Below, piece by piece: positions 27,084-35,833 of a stretch of 43,280 bases of DNA (position 1 is the first letter of the stretch; every line of letters starts with the position of its first letter). The DNA comes from Roseobacter sinensis (GTDB lineage: Bacteria; Pseudomonadota; Alphaproteobacteria; Rhodobacterales; Rhodobacteraceae), in NCBI RefSeq assembly GCF_025755255.1, contig NZ_JALIEB010000024.1:1-43280 (forward strand), written 5' to 3'. A program made the position numbers and the translations under genes. The notes under the pieces are model-generated. The model was not told where the DNA came from. It saw only the letters and a list, made by a program, of their open reading frames with translations, and ran no database searches.

Positions 27084-28439
27084 TTACTGGATCGTGTCCC
27101 AGCGCTCCTGGATGCCTTTCGCCACGTCTTCGGCGCTCGCGCCGGTGGTGTAATCCACCATACCGGTCCAGAAGGCGCCTGCCCCGATCTCACCCGGCAT
27201 CAGGTCAGAGGCGTCAAACCGGAAGGTGGTCGCGTTCAGCAGGATCTCGCCCTGCGCCTTGAGGCTGTCCTCGAGGTAGGTCTCGGGGTTCACGCCCGCG
27301 TGCGCGGTCAGGAAGCCGCCCTGCGCCATCCACAGCTCATGCGCAATTGGCGTTTTCAGGAACTCGACAAAGGCCATTGCCGCGTCGGAAGGGTTGGTGA
27401 TGGCAAAGAGCGTGCCCGCCCCAAGCACCGGCTTGCCGAGGTCCTTTTCGGCGTAGGCCGGGAAGTAGAAGAAGTCCACGTCTTCCCCCACAACAGTGCC
27501 TTCCGGGAAGAAGGCCGGGATGAAGGAGGCCTGACGGTGCATGTAGCAATCCGGCGGGATCGCGAAGAGCCCGGCCGGGCTGTCGCGGAAGTCGGTGTTG
27601 GCCACCGCCGAGGCGCCGCCGTCCACATAGTCGTCATTGCGCGCGAAGGCACCGAATTCCTCGATGGCGGCGATGACTTTCGGATCATCGAACTTCATCT
27701 CGTTGGCCACCCAGGCGTCATAGTCCTCGGGCGACTGCGTCCGCAGCATCATCTCTTCGACCCAGTCGGTGGCGGGCCAGCCGGTCGCCGCCCCGGACCC
27801 CAGACCGATACACCAGGGCGTGCCGCCCTCCTCCACGATCAGATCCGTCAGCTCCTTGAGCTCTTCCATCGTCTCGGGGATGTCATAGCCTGCCTCGTCA
27901 AAGGCTTCCGGCGAATACCAGACCAGCGACTTCACATCGACCCGGTAAAAGAGGCCGTACATCTGGTCTTCGCCGTTCTCGTCGGCGTAGGTGCCCAGAT
28001 CGACCCAGGACTGCCCCGCGGCGTAATTGTCCCGCACCCAGTCCGCGGTGCCCTCCGGTAGCGGCGTCAGCAGCCCCTGGCTCGCCATATCCGCGGCGAG
28101 TCCCGGTTGCGGGAAGACGGCGAGATTGGGTGCCGAACCCGAGCGTGCAGAGATGACGATGTCCTGTTCGAAGCTGTCGGAGCCGGAGTAGTTCACCGTC
28201 GCGCCGGTCGCGCTGGTGAAGTAGGAAAACGCCTTGTCGACCTTGGCTTTTTCGTCGCCGGTCCAGGGGCCCGTAATCTCGACGGTCTGGCCGCTCAGAT
28301 CGTATTTCTCGGCGAATTCATTGTAGCTGTCCCAGTTGAAATCACCCTCGCCGACGGCGAAGGGCTGGTGCCCGTCCGCATGCGCCAGTCCCGCGAAGAG
28401 AGCCAGCGCCGCAGCACCCGCGTAATAACGTGCCTTCAT
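27084..28439 (-). CDS. aglE: Alpha-glucoside ABC transporter substrate-binding protein AglE
   Basis: A 451-residue periplasmic sugar-binding protein (extracellular solute-binding family 1). The signal peptide is MKARYYAGAAALALFAGLAHA, cut before DGHQPF. A perfect GGGAGGACC ribosome site precedes ATG 28439; the frame stays open to 28505 but the extension lacks support. Ligand-contact-rich stretches such as ITGPWTGDE, YYPEAFDEAG-like YSPEAFDEAG and PPDCYMHRQASF are visible. It is the first gene of the agl operon, which is divergent from the lacI-type regulator. Confidence 0.92.
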   Translation of the reverse strand: MKARYYAGAAALALFAGLAHADGHQPFAVGEGDFNWDSYNEFAEKYDLSGQTVEITGPWTGDEKAKVDKAFSYFTSATGATVNYSGSDSFEQDIVISARSGSAPNLAVFPQPGLAADMASQGLLTPLPEGTADWVRDNYAAGQSWVDLGTYADENGEDQMYGLFYRVDVKSLVWYSPEAFDEAGYDIPETMEELKELTDLIVEEGGTPWCIGLGSGAATGWPATDWVEEMMLRTQSPEDYDAWVANEMKFDDPKVIAAIEEFGAFARNDDYVDGGASAVANTDFRDSPAGLFAIPPDCYMHRQASFIPAFFPEGTVVGEDVDFFYFPAYAEKDLGKPVLGAGTLFAITNPSDAAMAFVEFLKTPIAHELWMAQGGFLTAHAGVNPETYLEDSLKAQGEILLNATTFRFDASDLMPGEIGAGAFWTGMVDYTTGASAEDVAKGIQERWDTIQ

Positions 28440-28507
28440 GAGGTCCTCCCGTAGCAATGCCTGTTTTGACATCGTCTTGATCATTTTTTGTGCGCAAAGA
28501 ATCACTT

Positions 28508-28519
28508 CAAAGCGCTTTG
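28508..28519. promoter_or_regulatory. LacI-family operator (probable AglR site)
   Basis: CAAAGCGCTTTG is a perfect 12-base palindrome with the central CG typical of LacI/GalR-family operators. It lies between the divergent aglE and aglR genes, 69 bases upstream of the aglE ATG. A possible leftward -35 (TTGAAG) overlaps its edge. Repression of agl by AglR without inducer is the expected logic. Confidence 0.75.
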
Positions 28520-28588
28520 GATGCCGGAAAACTGGAGGAAGGCGGCAAACCTGTCAACTCGTGGTTGGGTTTCTCCGCTGCATTTCAA

Positions 28589-28618
28589 GGCCCTGCGCCA
28601 CGTGGCCGATGCAGGGCC
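28589..28618 (+). repeat. Strong hairpin in the aglR 5' region
   Basis: GGCCCTGC (28589-28596) and GCAGGGCC (28611-28618) form a perfect eight-base stem with a 14-base loop. The following bases (TGTTTCTGCTTTG) are only moderately T-rich. It lies about 78 bases upstream of the aglR start, after the operator, so it may act as a terminator or attenuator in the aglR leader. Confidence 0.45.
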
Positions 28619-28695
28619 TGTTTCTGCTTTGACCTGCCGGACAACGCTGCCTAGGCTGAATGCTGTTTGAGGTTAAAAATGACACTCCGGGTCTT

Positions 28696-29718
28696 ATGAA
28701 TCTACGAGAACTTTCGGAACGGCTGAACCTGTCGCAGACCACGGTCAGCCGCGCGTTGAACGGGTACCCGGAGGTCAGCGAACAGACCCGCAAGCGGGTT
28801 GCCGCCGCTGCGAAGGAGTTCAACTATCGCCCCAACATCCGGGCCCAGAGGCTCGCGACGGGGAGATCGATGTCCATCGGTCACATCATTCCGCTTTCGA
28901 AGCAGAACGAGATGGTCAACATCGTCTTTGCCGATTTCATCGCAGGTGCGGGCGAGGTCTATGCGCGGCATGGCTACAACATGAGCCTGTCGCTGGTCCG
29001 AGACGAAGAAGAGTTGAACGCCTACCGCGGTGTCGCCGAGAAGGGCGCCGTTGACGGCATCATCGTACACTCCCCGGCGCGGCACGACCCGCGGATCGCC
29101 TTTCTCGCGGAGCTGGACATTCCCTTTCTCGTGCATGGCCGCGCCTCGGAGGTGACGACGCCCTACGCCTGGCTCGATGTGAACAACAAGCGCGCCATAG
29201 AGACCGGAACACGGCATCTGCTTGAGCTGGGGCACAGGCGGATCGCGCTCGTCAACGGCGAGGAACGGATGGATTTCGCGCAGCGCCGGCGCGAGGGCTA
29301 TCTTGCGGCCCTCTGCGGTGCTGACGTGCCACCCGATCCGGGGCTCATGCGCTCAAACGAGATGAGCGAGCCCTACGGGCATGCGGCGGCGCATGAGATG
29401 CTGGACCGTTCCGCGCCGCCCACCGCCTTCGTTGCCTCCTCCATCGTCTCGGCCCTGGGCATTCGACGCGCGATCCAGGAACGCGGCCTGGTGATGGGCC
29501 GCGACATCTCTGTCCTTTGTTTTGACGATGAAATCTCATACCTGCCGAACGGGCAGACCACGCCGGTCTTCACCGCGATGCGCTCGTCGGTGCGCGCGGC
29601 GGGCCGCCGATGTGCCGAGCTGCTGATTGACCAGATCACGCATCCTGACCAAGAGTTGCGCACCGAGCTTTGGGACGCGGAACTCGTGATCGGACCGTCG
29701 ACCGGCCCCTGCCCCTGA
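28696..29718 (+). CDS. aglR: LacI-family transcriptional regulator AglR
   Basis: A 340-residue LacI/GalR repressor. The helix-turn-helix is at the very start (MNLRELSERLNLSQTTVSRALNG) with the hinge GYPEVSEQTRKRV, and a periplasmic-binding-protein-like sugar domain follows (MSIGHIIPL, DGIIVHSPA, HLLELGHRRIALV). I chose ATG 28696 because the HTH begins there; ATG 28660 would add 12 residues. It is divergent from the agl operon and co-directional with the beta-glucosidase gene 10 bases downstream, which it probably also controls. Confidence 0.9.
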   Translation: MNLRELSERLNLSQTTVSRALNGYPEVSEQTRKRVAAAAKEFNYRPNIRAQRLATGRSMSIGHIIPLSKQNEMVNIVFADFIAGAGEVYARHGYNMSLSLVRDEEELNAYRGVAEKGAVDGIIVHSPARHDPRIAFLAELDIPFLVHGRASEVTTPYAWLDVNNKRAIETGTRHLLELGHRRIALVNGEERMDFAQRRREGYLAALCGADVPPDPGLMRSNEMSEPYGHAAAHEMLDRSAPPTAFVASSIVSALGIRRAIQERGLVMGRDISVLCFDDEISYLPNGQTTPVFTAMRSSVRAAGRRCAELLIDQITHPDQELRTELWDAELVIGPSTGPCP

Positions 29719-29728
29719 AGGACTGACA

Positions 29729-31042
29729 ATGGATTTCAAGAGATCGGACTTCCCGAACGGATTCCAGTTCGCCGCGGCGACCTCCAGCTATCAGATCGAA
29801 GGACATCGCTTTGGCGGCGCCGGCAAGACCCATTGGGACACTTTCGCAGCCACGCCGGGAAACGTCGTGCGCGCCGAGAATGGCGACATCGCCTGCGATC
29901 ACTATCACCGCTGGGAGGAAGACCTCGACCTGATGCAGGCGCTGGGGCTCGACGCCTACCGCTTCTCGACCAGTTGGGCGCGGGTGCTGCCCGAGGGGCG
30001 CGGCCCCGTGAATGAGGAGGGCCTCGACTTCTACGACCGGCTGGTGGACGGGCTGCTGGCGCGGGGGCTGAACCCGATGGTCACGCTCTATCACTGGGAA
30101 CTCCCGGTGGCGCTGGCGGACCTGGGCGGCTGGCGCAACCCGGACATCTCGCATTGGTTGGCCGACTACACCACCGTGATCATGAAGCGGATCGGGGATC
30201 GCGTCTTCAGCGCAGCCCCCATCAACGAGCCGTGGTGCGTCGGCTGGCTGTCGCATTTCATGGGACATCACGCGCCGGGCCTGCGCGACATCCGTGCGAC
30301 GGCCCATGCCATGCACCACGTGCTGACCGGCCACGGCCGGGCCATTCAGGCGATGCGGGCGCTCGGTGTCAAAAACCTCGGGGCGGTCTGCAACTTCGAA
30401 TACGCGCATGCCGCCGACGACACGCCGGAGGCGGCCGAGGCCGCGCAGCTCTATGACGGCTACTACAATCGCTTCTTCCTCGGCGGCCTCTTCAAAGGCG
30501 CCTACCCCGAGGATGTGATGGACGGCCTCGCGCCGCACATGCCGAAAGGCTGGGAAGATGACTTCGGGCTGATCGGCCAGCCGCTCGACTGGTGCGGGCT
30601 AAACTACTACACCTGCAAACGCATAGCCCCTGTCGACGGCCCCTGGCCGGCACATCAAGAGGTGGGCGGCCCGCTGCCCAAGACGCAGATGGGATGGGAG
30701 ATTTACCCCAAGGGCCTGCACCACTTCCTCACCTGGGTGCATGAGACCTATACCAAGGGCCTGCCGCTCTACGTGACGGAGAACGGCATGGCCAACCCAG
30801 ATGAGCCGGACGTGCCGGATGAGGCGCGCATCGAATATCTGAATGCCCATGTGGCCGCGGCACAACAGGCGATGTCGGAAGGCGTGCCGCTGGCGGGCTA
30901 TACGTTCTGGTCGCTCATGGACAATTACGAATGGGCGCTCGGCTACGAAAAGCGCTTTGGGCTGATCCACGTCGATTTCGACACGCTGGAGCGCACGCCA
31001 AAGGCCTCCTACCACGCGCTGGCCGAAGCGCTCAGGGCTTGA
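29729..31042 (+). CDS. bglA: Beta-glucosidase, GH1
   Basis: A 437-residue cytoplasmic GH1 glycosidase. The N-terminal GFQFAAATSSYQIEG and WDTFA motifs, acid/base Glu167 in INEPW, and nucleophile Glu351 in VTENGM are all present, with the C-terminal GYTFWSLMDNYEWALGY aglycone-site region. An AAGGACTGAC ribosome site precedes ATG 29729, 10 bases after aglR, so both are probably one transcript. It extends the locus from alpha- to beta-glucosides. Its end overlaps the end of the convergent peroxidase gene by 11 bases. Confidence 0.93.
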   Translation: MDFKRSDFPNGFQFAAATSSYQIEGHRFGGAGKTHWDTFAATPGNVVRAENGDIACDHYHRWEEDLDLMQALGLDAYRFSTSWARVLPEGRGPVNEEGLDFYDRLVDGLLARGLNPMVTLYHWELPVALADLGGWRNPDISHWLADYTTVIMKRIGDRVFSAAPINEPWCVGWLSHFMGHHAPGLRDIRATAHAMHHVLTGHGRAIQAMRALGVKNLGAVCNFEYAHAADDTPEAAEAAQLYDGYYNRFFLGGLFKGAYPEDVMDGLAPHMPKGWEDDFGLIGQPLDWCGLNYYTCKRIAPVDGPWPAHQEVGGPLPKTQMGWEIYPKGLHHFLTWVHETYTKGLPLYVTENGMANPDEPDVPDEARIEYLNAHVAAAQQAMSEGVPLAGYTFWSLMDNYEWALGYEKRFGLIHVDFDTLERTPKASYHALAEALRA

Positions 31043-32318
31043 ACCACGCGGGCACGCCGAACGGCGGGTGGGTCACACTGCGCGTGCCGGTGAGGCTGTC
31101 CAGAAAGGCCACGATCTGCGCGATCTCCGCGTCATCGAGATCCGGTCCCGGCCTCGGGACCGCGCGCGCCTGACGCGCCATCTCGCGCGCGTCCCCTTGT
31201 ATCACGAAATCGGTCGCAGCCAGCCAGGGCACCTCCGGCAGCTTCGCATCCTCGGGTCGCCAGGCAGCGCGGGCGCGCGCCGGGTCGAGGTGGTGGCGCA
31301 CCATCGCCTCCAAGGTGGCATAGGCGCCATTGTGTCCATAGGGTGCAGTCAGCGCCACATTGCGCAGCATCGGCGTGCGGAAGGCATAGGCATCCTCCAG
31401 CCGGTTGCTCTCGCTCATCCGCCCCACATCGCGCGCATAGGGGTCGAAAAGCCGCGTGCGCCCCGGACCGAAGGCCGGGAGACCCAGCGCGTGAAACTTC
31501 TGGTCACTGAGCAACGAGCCCGAATGGCAGGACGCACAGTCCGCCTTGCCGTAGAACAGTTGCAGGCCCGCGTGTTGATCGGGCGTCAGGGCAGCACGGT
31601 CCCCGGCGAGATACCGATCGAAGGGGCTGTCGAAGCTTGTCCATTCGATCGCCATGAAGGCCGCCAGCGCATTGGCGATCTCGACGATGCTCACCTCCTC
31701 GGGCGCGTTGATATGGTCGAAAGCCGCGACGAAGCGCGCACCATAGCCCTTTTCCGTACGCACCCGTTTGGCGAGGATCGGCCATGCTGCATCGATGCGG
31801 TCATGCACGGCGCCGATCATCTCGTTCTCACCCGGATTGCCCGCCATTTCGAACTGTGCCACCAGCGGGAAGAGCGCCTGCGCGGCCAGCAGCGACCCCA
31901 GCCCCTGCGGCAGCCATTCTTCCGCCGGAGAATTGAACCCGTTGCCGAAGAGGTCGGACCGGCTGAGCCGCCCGTCGTGGAACATCACCGTCAGATCGCG
32001 CGCGCCCAGGTTCCACAGCCCCGGCGCGTTGCGCGGGATGCGTTTGGCAATGCGCTGCTGGCCCACGCCCGGCGTCCGTTCAGGCCCCAGTCCCTGCCCG
32101 CCCTCGCCAATGCCAAGGCTCAGCCCGTCGCCCGTGCCGAACTCCGGGTGGTGGCAATGCGCGCAGGCGATATTCCGGTTGCCCGACAAGATGGGATCGT
32201 AGAACAAGGACTGGCCCAAGGCGGCCCGGTCCCGGTCGAACGGCAGGAAATCCGCAGCCGTCAGTGGCGGCGGCAGATCCCCTGCTGCCGCCAGCGTCGC
32301 ACAAGAGGAGAGAACGAT
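31032..32318 (-). CDS. Di-heme cytochrome c peroxidase/MauG-family protein (5' end unresolved)
   Basis: A periplasmic bacterial di-heme peroxidase/MauG-type protein of about 428 residues. Two heme c sites are visible, CAHCHH and CASCHS. The family landmarks LGQSLFYDPILSGNRNIAC, DRYLAGDRAALTPDQHAGLQLF, RTPMLRNVALTAPYGHNG and the final ELAQIVAFL-like EIAQIVAFLDSLTG are present. The N-terminus looks like the end of a signal peptide (VLSSCATLAAAGDLPPPL), but no ATG, GTG or TTG in this frame gives a sensible start: the frame runs open into the antisense of the Sel1 gene. I drew the boundary at 32318 as an estimate. An ATG exists at 32323 (minus) in another frame, so a frameshift or an unusual start is possible. 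Confidence 0.75.
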   Translation of the reverse strand: MVLSSCATLAAAGDLPPPLTAADFLPFDRDRAALGQSLFYDPILSGNRNIACAHCHHPEFGTGDGLSLGIGEGGQGLGPERTPGVGQQRIAKRIPRNAPGLWNLGARDLTVMFHDGRLSRSDLFGNGFNSPAEEWLPQGLGSLLAAQALFPLVAQFEMAGNPGENEMIGAVHDRIDAAWPILAKRVRTEKGYGARFVAAFDHINAPEEVSIVEIANALAAFMAIEWTSFDSPFDRYLAGDRAALTPDQHAGLQLFYGKADCASCHSGSLLSDQKFHALGLPAFGPGRTRLFDPYARDVGRMSESNRLEDAYAFRTPMLRNVALTAPYGHNGAYATLEAMVRHHLDPARARAAWRPEDAKLPEVPWLAATDFVIQGDAREMARQARAVPRPGPDLDDAEIAQIVAFLDSLTGTRSVTHPPFGVPAWFKP

Positions 32319-32321
32319 CCC

Positions 32322-32792
32322 ATGCGTGCCATATGTCTTGCCCTTGCGCTGCTGGCCGGCCCCGCGCTGGCCGAGATCGAAGAGGCGCGCGACATGATGG
32401 AAGAGGGCCGATTTGAGGAAGCCTATGAGGCGCTCTGGCCCGCTGCACGGTCGGGCAATGCGGATGCCGAAGAGCTGATCGGTGTCATGTATGCGATGGG
32501 CCTTGGCGTCCCGCGCGACGATATCCGCGCGTTCGAGTGGTATCTGCGCTCGGCCATGAAGGGGCATCCGGGCGCGCAATCGGGTGTCGGCTGGTACTAC
32601 GAGATAGGGCGCGGGATGCCGGCCCCGGACCTCGTGCGCGCCTACATGTGGTACACGCTGTCGGCCATTGGCGGCGACCCGGACGCGGCGATCAGCCTTG
32701 AGGAGGTGGTGAAGAAGATGACCAAGGCAGAGATCGAAAAGGCGCATGAGCTCGTCGCGGACTACAAGGTCTGGATGTACCCGTTTCGGTGA
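32322..32792 (+). CDS. Sel1-repeat (TPR-like) periplasmic protein
   Basis: A 156-residue secreted protein: signal peptide MRAICLALALLAGPALA, then Sel1-like repeats recognisable in NADAEELIGVMYAMGLGVPRD and RAFEWYLRSAMKGHPGAQSGV, ending with a helical tail. Such repeats act in protein contacts. A strong AAGAGGAGAG ribosome site lies at 32303-32312, which is inside the start region of the divergent peroxidase. No partner is known. Confidence 0.85.
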   Translation: MRAICLALALLAGPALAEIEEARDMMEEGRFEEAYEALWPAARSGNADAEELIGVMYAMGLGVPRDDIRAFEWYLRSAMKGHPGAQSGVGWYYEIGRGMPAPDLVRAYMWYTLSAIGGDPDAAISLEEVVKKMTKAEIEKAHELVADYKVWMYPFR

Positions 32793-32825
32793 CGGGGCGG
32801 CCTCGATGACCGCCCCGGCGCGGCA

Positions 32826-33884
32826 TCAGTTGAGGTCCGCTGACCGCGCTGCGCCCACGGCCTCTTCGGCTTCAGCGACCGCGGCGGTCAGAGCTTCGAA
32901 GATCTCCTCGCCCCGCCCCACGTTCGCCTTGAACCAGTCAAAGACGGGGGCTGCGCCTTCCTTGAAGGCCGCTTTCTGCTCGGGGGTCGGCACATAGAGG
33001 TCACCGCCTTCGGCCACGAACTGCTCATAGGCTTCGATGGATTTGCGCTTGGGCGAGGCGAAGGTCGCTTGCTGCAGGGCATAGAAGCCATCGACCACCA
33101 CGCGGCGCATGTCCTCCGGCATCTCCATGAAGCGCGCGTTGTTCATCCACCACAGCGCGCCCATGTAGGCATGGCCGTCCAGCGTCACATATTTCAGCCC
33201 CGCATCCGGGAACTTCATGCCCATAATATCCGTGATGCCATTCTTGGAGCCTTCGACCACGCCGGTCTGGAAGGAGGTGAAGAGCTCGGGCCACGGGATC
33301 GGCGTAGGTGCCGCACCGAGGGCCTTCACGAGTTCCTGCGGCAGGTCAGCGACCACCGTGCGGATCTTCAGGCCTTCCATGTCAGAAGGGTCTGCGATGC
33401 GCCGCTTGGTATTGGCAAAGTTGCGCCAACCGCCGGTATTGCCGATGGTCATCAGGCGGATCGCGCCGCCGGAATCCTCCAACGCCATCTCACGCATCTT
33501 GCGGGTGAAATCGCCCGAGAGCACATGCTCGGCGATGCGGTCGTCGGCCATCAGATACGGCAGATCGAGCACCTGCACATACGGGAAGATGCCGGACGCG
33601 CCGCCCGAGGTGGAGACAAAGATATCGATGGAGCCATCAGCCACACCCTGCAGACACTCCGCGCCGTTGCCGCAGAGCTGTGTTCCGATGAAAAGCTCGA
33701 CCGCGATGGCACCATTGGAGGCCGCCTCCACGTAGTTCTTGAAGACCACGAGACCGTCGTAGTCCTCGTCGTTCTCGTTCGAGTTGGCGGTGGCGCGCAG
33801 CGTGTACTCCTGCGCGGCTGCCGCCATCGCCGAGCCGGCCAACATCGCCGCCACGGTCAGCGATTTCAGGGTGTTTTTGATCAT
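32826..33884 (-). CDS. dctP: TRAP transporter substrate-binding protein DctP
   Basis: A 352-residue periplasmic TRAP solute-binding protein with signal peptide MIKNTLKSLTVAAMLAGSAMAAAAQ. Family features: FKNYVEAASNGAIAVELF, GVADGSIDIFVST, the ligand-anion-binding Arg region GLKIRTV, and PIPWPELFTSFQTGVVEG. A GGGAGG site precedes ATG 33884. TRAP transporters of this class take up organic anions, including sulfonates (TauKLM, IseKLM, HpsKLM systems). Co-direction with the monooxygenase/AKR/flavin-reductase genes upstream suggests sulfoquinovose or its glyceride as ligand. It is separated from dctM by 48 bases. Confidence 0.93.
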   Translation of the reverse strand: MIKNTLKSLTVAAMLAGSAMAAAAQEYTLRATANSNENDEDYDGLVVFKNYVEAASNGAIAVELFIGTQLCGNGAECLQGVADGSIDIFVSTSGGASGIFPYVQVLDLPYLMADDRIAEHVLSGDFTRKMREMALEDSGGAIRLMTIGNTGGWRNFANTKRRIADPSDMEGLKIRTVVADLPQELVKALGAAPTPIPWPELFTSFQTGVVEGSKNGITDIMGMKFPDAGLKYVTLDGHAYMGALWWMNNARFMEMPEDMRRVVVDGFYALQQATFASPKRKSIEAYEQFVAEGGDLYVPTPEQKAAFKEGAAPVFDWFKANVGRGEEIFEALTAAVAEAEEAVGAARSADLN

Positions 33885-33932
33885 GTCAGTCCTCCCATTG
33901 GATGATGTATCGTATTTGCAAAATTCAACTGG

Positions 33933-35222
33933 CTAGTTTGCAAAGCCCGTAAGGCGCGGAATTGTCATGGAAATCGCAGGGATATAGGTGATCAGGAAGA
34001 TCACCAGGATCTCCACGGCCAGGAACGGCAGGATCGCCTTCGAGATGGTCTCGACCCGCTCGCCCGAGACGGATGAGGCGACAAACAGCACCAACCCCAT
34101 CGGCGGCGTGGCCAGCCCGACGGTCAGGTTCACGCTCATGATGATCGCAAAGTGGATCGGGTCGACCCCGAGGCTCACGAAGATAGGGCCAAGGATCGGC
34201 CCCAGGATGATGATCGCCGGCCCTGCGTCGAGGAACATGCCCACGACGAACAGGAGCAGGTTGATCAGAAACAGCAGGATGAGCGGGTTGCTCGTCAGGC
34301 TGAGCACGAATTCCGCCATGGTCTCGGGCGCATGGCTGAGGCTCACCACCGTCTTGAACGCCATCGCCGCGCCCACGAGCAGCAGCACCACCGCCGAGGT
34401 GATCCCGGCACGGTTCAGCACATCGGGCAGGTCGCTCAAACGCAGTGTGCGCATCACGAAGAGCCCGATGATCAGCGCATAGGCCACGGCGACGGCGGCG
34501 GCCTCCGTGGGTGTAAAGACGCCCGCCAGAATACCGCCCAGAATGATCACCGGGGTCATCAGCGGAAAGAACGCCTTCAGGCTCGCCTGCCCGCGCTCGC
34601 CCCAGGAGTGCTTCTTCGTGGCAATCGGAAAGTCGTATTTATCGGCCTGAAACTTCACCACCAGCATCAAGCCGACGCCCACCAGGATGCCCGGTACAAT
34701 CCCCGCGAGGAAGAGCGCCGCGACGCTCTCGCCCATCACATAGGCGTAGATGATCATGATGCCGGACGGCGGGATGATCGGCCCGATGACCGAACTCGCC
34801 GCCGTGATCGCCGCGGCGAAACGGCGCTTATAGCCCTGTTTCTCCATCGCCGGGATGAGCATGGACCCCAGCGCCGAAGTGTCGGCCACAGCAGAGCCCG
34901 AGAGCCCGGCGAAGAGCATGGAGCTGAGGATGTTCACATGCGCCAGACCGCCCCGGAAATGCCCCATCATGGCCTGGCTGAACTCCACCAGCCGCATGGT
35001 GATACCGCCGCGGTTCATCAACTCTCCCGCGAGCATGAAAAAAGGGATCGCCATCAGCGGGAAACTGTCCATCCCGTTGTAAAGATTGCGGTAGAGCAGC
35101 GTGATGTCGCGCTCCTGCCCGTTGAGCCACAAGAGGATCCCAGGCGCGGCCAGAAGGCCGAAGAACACCGGCAGACCGATCATCAGGAAAACGAGAAAGA
35201 GCGGCAGGAACCAGACCAGCAT
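33933..35222 (-). CDS. dctM: TRAP transporter large permease DctM
   Basis: A 429-residue integral membrane protein with about 12 helices, the ion-coupled permease of a TRAP transporter. Typical stretches: GLPVFFGLLAAPGILLW, PFFMLAGELMNRGGI, SGSAVADTSALGSMLIPAM and GVDPIHFAIIMSVNLTVGLATPPMG (two phrases). Its ATG overlaps the dctQ stop by one base (TAATG). Confidence 0.95.
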   Translation of the reverse strand: MLVWFLPLFLVFLMIGLPVFFGLLAAPGILLWLNGQERDITLLYRNLYNGMDSFPLMAIPFFMLAGELMNRGGITMRLVEFSQAMMGHFRGGLAHVNILSSMLFAGLSGSAVADTSALGSMLIPAMEKQGYKRRFAAAITAASSVIGPIIPPSGIMIIYAYVMGESVAALFLAGIVPGILVGVGLMLVVKFQADKYDFPIATKKHSWGERGQASLKAFFPLMTPVIILGGILAGVFTPTEAAAVAVAYALIIGLFVMRTLRLSDLPDVLNRAGITSAVVLLLVGAAMAFKTVVSLSHAPETMAEFVLSLTSNPLILLFLINLLLFVVGMFLDAGPAIIILGPILGPIFVSLGVDPIHFAIIMSVNLTVGLATPPMGLVLFVASSVSGERVETISKAILPFLAVEILVIFLITYIPAISMTIPRLTGFAN

Positions 35223-35812
35223 TATTCCGCCCCCACCTGGTCTTCGATGGCAATCACCGGCAGCCGATCCGCGCCACCCAGCATCTTCACGAGCGCCCGC
35301 AGGATGAGCTCGACGTTCACCGAAATCAGCACGATCACGCCGAAGAGCAGCGAGGCCATCATCCAGCTGCGCGGCACGCGGAACCAGCTCTCGAAGCTGA
35401 GATCGGTGGGCAGATAGAGCGAGGCGGTCGCGAATCTCCCTGCAAATCCAGTGACTTCCGACCAGCCGATCTGCACGGCCACGACCAGCACGCCGAGGCT
35501 GAGAAACAACAGCGCCAGTGAAATCAGCGCGCCCACGCGCTCTGGCAGCAGGCGCACCACCGTGTCGATAGCCACGAAGCCACCGCGCCGGAAGGCCGTG
35601 GGCGCCATCAGCCCGGTCATCCAGAGCATGCAGAAGCGTGCCGCCTCGTCGGGCCAGGGCAGCGCATTGTTCAGAACATAGCGATAGAAGACCTGGATGA
35701 GGATCGCGGCCACCATGAGCGCCATCGCCACCACGCCGAGGCCCCTGCCCAGCTTGAGCACGGTCTCATTGACCAGCCGGAGCGGTGTGATGACCGCCAG
35801 CAATGCTCCCAT
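35222..35812 (-). CDS. dctQ: TRAP transporter small permease DctQ
   Basis: A 196-residue, four-helix small TRAP subunit. VFYRYVLNNALPWPDEAARF is the family hallmark in the first loop, and GFVAIDTVVRLLP follows. A GGAGG ribosome site lies just upstream of ATG 35812. First of the dctQ-dctM-dctP set; 80 bases separate it from the flavin reductase gene upstream, and that gap holds two hairpins. Confidence 0.93.
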   Translation of the reverse strand: MGALLAVITPLRLVNETVLKLGRGLGVVAMALMVAAILIQVFYRYVLNNALPWPDEAARFCMLWMTGLMAPTAFRRGGFVAIDTVVRLLPERVGALISLALLFLSLGVLVVAVQIGWSEVTGFAGRFATASLYLPTDLSFESWFRVPRSWMMASLLFGVIVLISVNVELILRALVKMLGGADRLPVIAIEDQVGAE

Positions 35813-35833
35813 TCCGGAGCCTCCTCCCTTGTG

